Of a DNA stretch of 7,660 bases, positions 6,183 to 7,660 are shown piece by piece. A program made the translations under genes and the position numbers. The notes under the pieces are model-generated. The model was not told the origin of the DNA and did not search any database. It saw only the letters and a program-made list of their open reading frames with translations. Positions within the stretch are counted from its first letter, which is position 1, and the number at the start of each line of letters is the position of its first letter. This DNA comes from Pseudomonadota bacterium (GTDB lineage Bacteria; Pseudomonadota; Alphaproteobacteria; Rhizobiales; Xanthobacteraceae). Location of the stretch: contig JAEZEY010000330.1 of NCBI GenBank assembly GCA_023432845.1, forward strand, positions 1 to 7,660, in the 5' to 3' direction.

Positions 6183-7376
6183 CTACACCGCCTTGGCCTT
6201 GTGCAACTCTGCGATCTCATCGGCGGCGAAGCCGAATTCCTTGAGCACCTCGTCGGTGTGCTCCCCCTGGCTCGGCGGCGTGGCGGCGATGCGGCTCGGC
6301 GTGCGCGACAGCACGAAGGGCTGGCCGACGAAGGTCTGCGTCTCGCCGTTCGGCTTGATGCCATCCTGCGCGATCTTCAGGTGCTTGACCTGCTCGTCGG
6401 CGAAAACCTGGTCGATCGAGTTGATCGGCCCCGACGGCACGCCGGCCTTCTCAAACAGCGCGATCCATTCGGCGCTGGTCTTGTGCACGGTCTTCGCGCT
6501 GATCGCGTCGTTGACCGCCTGACGGTTCTTCGAACGCAGCGTGTTGGTCTTGAAGTCGGGATTGTCGAGCATCTCCGGCGCGCCGAGTGCCTTGCAGAAG
6601 CGCTCCCAGATGACGTGGCCGGCGACGGCAATGTTGATGTAGCCGTCGGCGGTCTTGAACACGCCGGTCGGGATGGTGGTCGGGTGATCGTTGCCGGCCT
6701 GGCCGGCGACCTCGCCATTTTGCAGCCAGCGCGCCGCCTGGAAGTCGAGCATGAAGACCTGCGCTTGCAGCAGCGAGGTCGAGACCCACTGGCCTTCGCC
6801 CGACACTTCGCGCTCGAGCAGTGCGGTCTGGATGCCGAGCGCGCAGAACAGGCCAGCGCATAGATCGGCGACCGGAATGCCGACGCGCATCGGGCCGCGG
6901 CCCGGCTCGCCGGTGATCGACATCAGGCCGCCCATGCCCTGCGCGATCTGATCGAAGCCGGGGCGGTCGCGATAGGGACCGTCCTGGCCGAAGCCGGAAA
7001 TGCTGGCGAGGACGATGCGCTTGTTGATCTTCTTGAGTGACTCATAGTCGATGCCGAGACGGTCCTTCACGTCGGGGCGAAAGTTCTCGACGACGACGTC
7101 GGCCTTTTCGACGAGGCGCTTGAAAGCGGCGATGCCCTGCGGCGACTTGAGGTCGAGCGTGATTGAACGCTTGTTGCGATGCAGATTCTGGAAGTCGCCA
7201 TTCTCGCGCGGGCCGCCCGGTCCCTCGCCCTTTTCCAGATGCGGCGGGGTCTCGATCTTGATGACATTGGCGCCCCAGTCGGCGAGCTGGCGCACGCAGG
7301 TCGGCCCCGAACGGACGCGGGTAAGGTCGAGAATGGTAAATCGGGACAGGGCCGAGGACGCCCGGGGAAATGGCAT
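6183..7376 (-). CDS. CaiB/BaiF family III CoA-transferase
   Basis: This 397-residue protein is a family III CoA-transferase, like formyl-CoA transferase and CaiB. These move CoA between carboxylic acids through an aspartyl-CoA intermediate and often activate an acid for breakdown. The N-terminal part has LDLTRVRSGPTCVRQL (16-31) and ADWGANVIKIE (32-42), the usual first CoA-binding region. HRNKRSITLDLKSPQG (66-81) and VVVENFRPDV (94-103) are family signatures. ISGFGQDGPYRDRPGFD (126-142) follows, and D171 in GIPVADLCAGL is the expected catalytic Asp (position 169 in characterised members). The smaller domain spans about 225-330. Length is typical. ATG at 7376 is preferred, with GGAG 9 bases upstream; a GTG at 7391 would add five residues but has no good ribosome site. 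It is the first gene of the minus-strand cluster, ahead of a crotonase-family gene, a pairing typical of CoA-linked degradation operons. Acid donor and acceptor are unknown. Confidence 0.95.
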   Translation of the reverse strand: MPFPRASSALSRFTILDLTRVRSGPTCVRQLADWGANVIKIETPPHLEKGEGPGGPRENGDFQNLHRNKRSITLDLKSPQGIAAFKRLVEKADVVVENFRPDVKDRLGIDYESLKKINKRIVLASISGFGQDGPYRDRPGFDQIAQGMGGLMSITGEPGRGPMRVGIPVADLCAGLFCALGIQTALLEREVSGEGQWVSTSLLQAQVFMLDFQAARWLQNGEVAGQAGNDHPTTIPTGVFKTADGYINIAVAGHVIWERFCKALGAPEMLDNPDFKTNTLRSKNRQAVNDAISAKTVHKTSAEWIALFEKAGVPSGPINSIDQVFADEQVKHLKIAQDGIKPNGETQTFVGQPFVLSRTPSRIAATPPSQGEHTDEVLKEFGFAADEIAELHKAKAV

Positions 7377-7385
7377 TGCAAGCAG

Positions 7386-7389
7386 CTCC
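7386..7389 (-). promoter_or_regulatory. ribosome binding site deciding the CoA-transferase start
   Basis: On the minus strand GGAG lies 9 bases before the ATG at 7376. The alternative GTG at 7391 would overlap this site and has only a weak GAAG in front. The site supports the 397-residue protein. Confidence 0.55.
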
Positions 7390-7391
7390 AC

Positions 7392-7660
7392 ACGTCGAAA
7401 GCTTCAACGGGACCAAGACCTTCCACGATCCGGGCAGGGAAGTCTATCGGCGATGACAGGCGCCCGTCCGGGCGGAATTCGTTCACGTTCCGGCGCGATA
7501 TTGCCCATTCCCGCCTTGAAAAGAACACGCGGCGCTGTCATATCAGCCCTGCGGATGAAGGCTCGATTCGAGCTCCGCGGGCTGCGTGCACGAATTTCCT
7601 TCAAACGATTTTCGCCCCGCCTCTTCCGCCTCACCTGAACCGACACGACAACCCTGGCAA
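7392..7660. other. upstream region of the CoA-transferase gene, no gene recognised
   Basis: I see no credible coding sequence in these 269 bases. Open frames on both strands are rich in Arg and Pro and match no family I know. The stretch probably holds the promoter of the minus-strand cluster, but no clear -35/-10 pair stands out. A short GC palindrome, CGCCCG-TC-CGGGCG (7461-7474), lies about 85 bases before the ATG and might be an operator or chance in GC-rich DNA. The next gene presumably lies beyond the window. Confidence 0.5.

Noticed and set aside
5515..6522. A 335-codon plus-strand open frame spanning the crotonase gene, the palindromic repeat and part of the CoA-transferase gene.
   Set aside because: It runs antisense to two well-supported genes and through a repeat, with no family signature.
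7404..7646. An 80-codon minus-strand open frame upstream of the CoA-transferase.
   Set aside because: Its Arg- and Pro-rich product has no recognisable domain and no convincing ribosome site; it is probably non-coding leader or promoter DNA.

Overview
The window is GC-rich. Its gene families and its interspersed palindromic repeats suggest an alphaproteobacterium of the Hyphomicrobiales, near Bradyrhizobium, Rhodopseudomonas or Pseudolabrys. This placement is inferred from sequence style, not from a search. It reads as a stretch of ordinary chromosomal catabolic genes. I see no rRNA, tRNA, CRISPR array, integrase, transposase, toxin-antitoxin pair or defence gene, and no convincing undescribed system.

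Layout: (1) A minus-strand dehydrogenase of the 3-hydroxyisobutyrate dehydrogenase family (88-1044). (2) A 180-bp divergent intergenic region. (3) A plus-strand molybdenum hydroxylase large subunit of the xanthine dehydrogenase / CoxL-like family (1225-3549), without its usual FAD and iron-sulfur subunit genes beside it. (4) A 155-bp convergent intergenic region with three stem-loops; the middle one is a good rho-independent terminator for the minus strand. (5) A minus-strand cluster, in transcription order: family III (CaiB/BaiF) CoA-transferase (7376-6183), crotonase-fold enoyl-CoA hydratase/isomerase-like protein (6054-5254), and aldehyde dehydrogenase (5132-3705). A two-unit palindromic repeat lies between the first two genes.

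The minus-strand cluster looks like part of a CoA-dependent acid catabolism route: activation by CoA transfer, chemistry on the acyl-CoA, then oxidation of an aldehyde product. The hydroxyacid dehydrogenase and the molybdenum hydroxylase would fit a broader degradation locus. The substrate cannot be read from the sequence, and the genes may not act in one pathway.

The observations most worth checking are an in-frame TAG in the aldehyde dehydrogenase that separates its catalytic Glu from its catalytic Cys, the absence of both canonical catalytic glutamates from the crotonase-family protein, the orphan CoxL-like subunit, and the two-unit palindrome inside the cluster.
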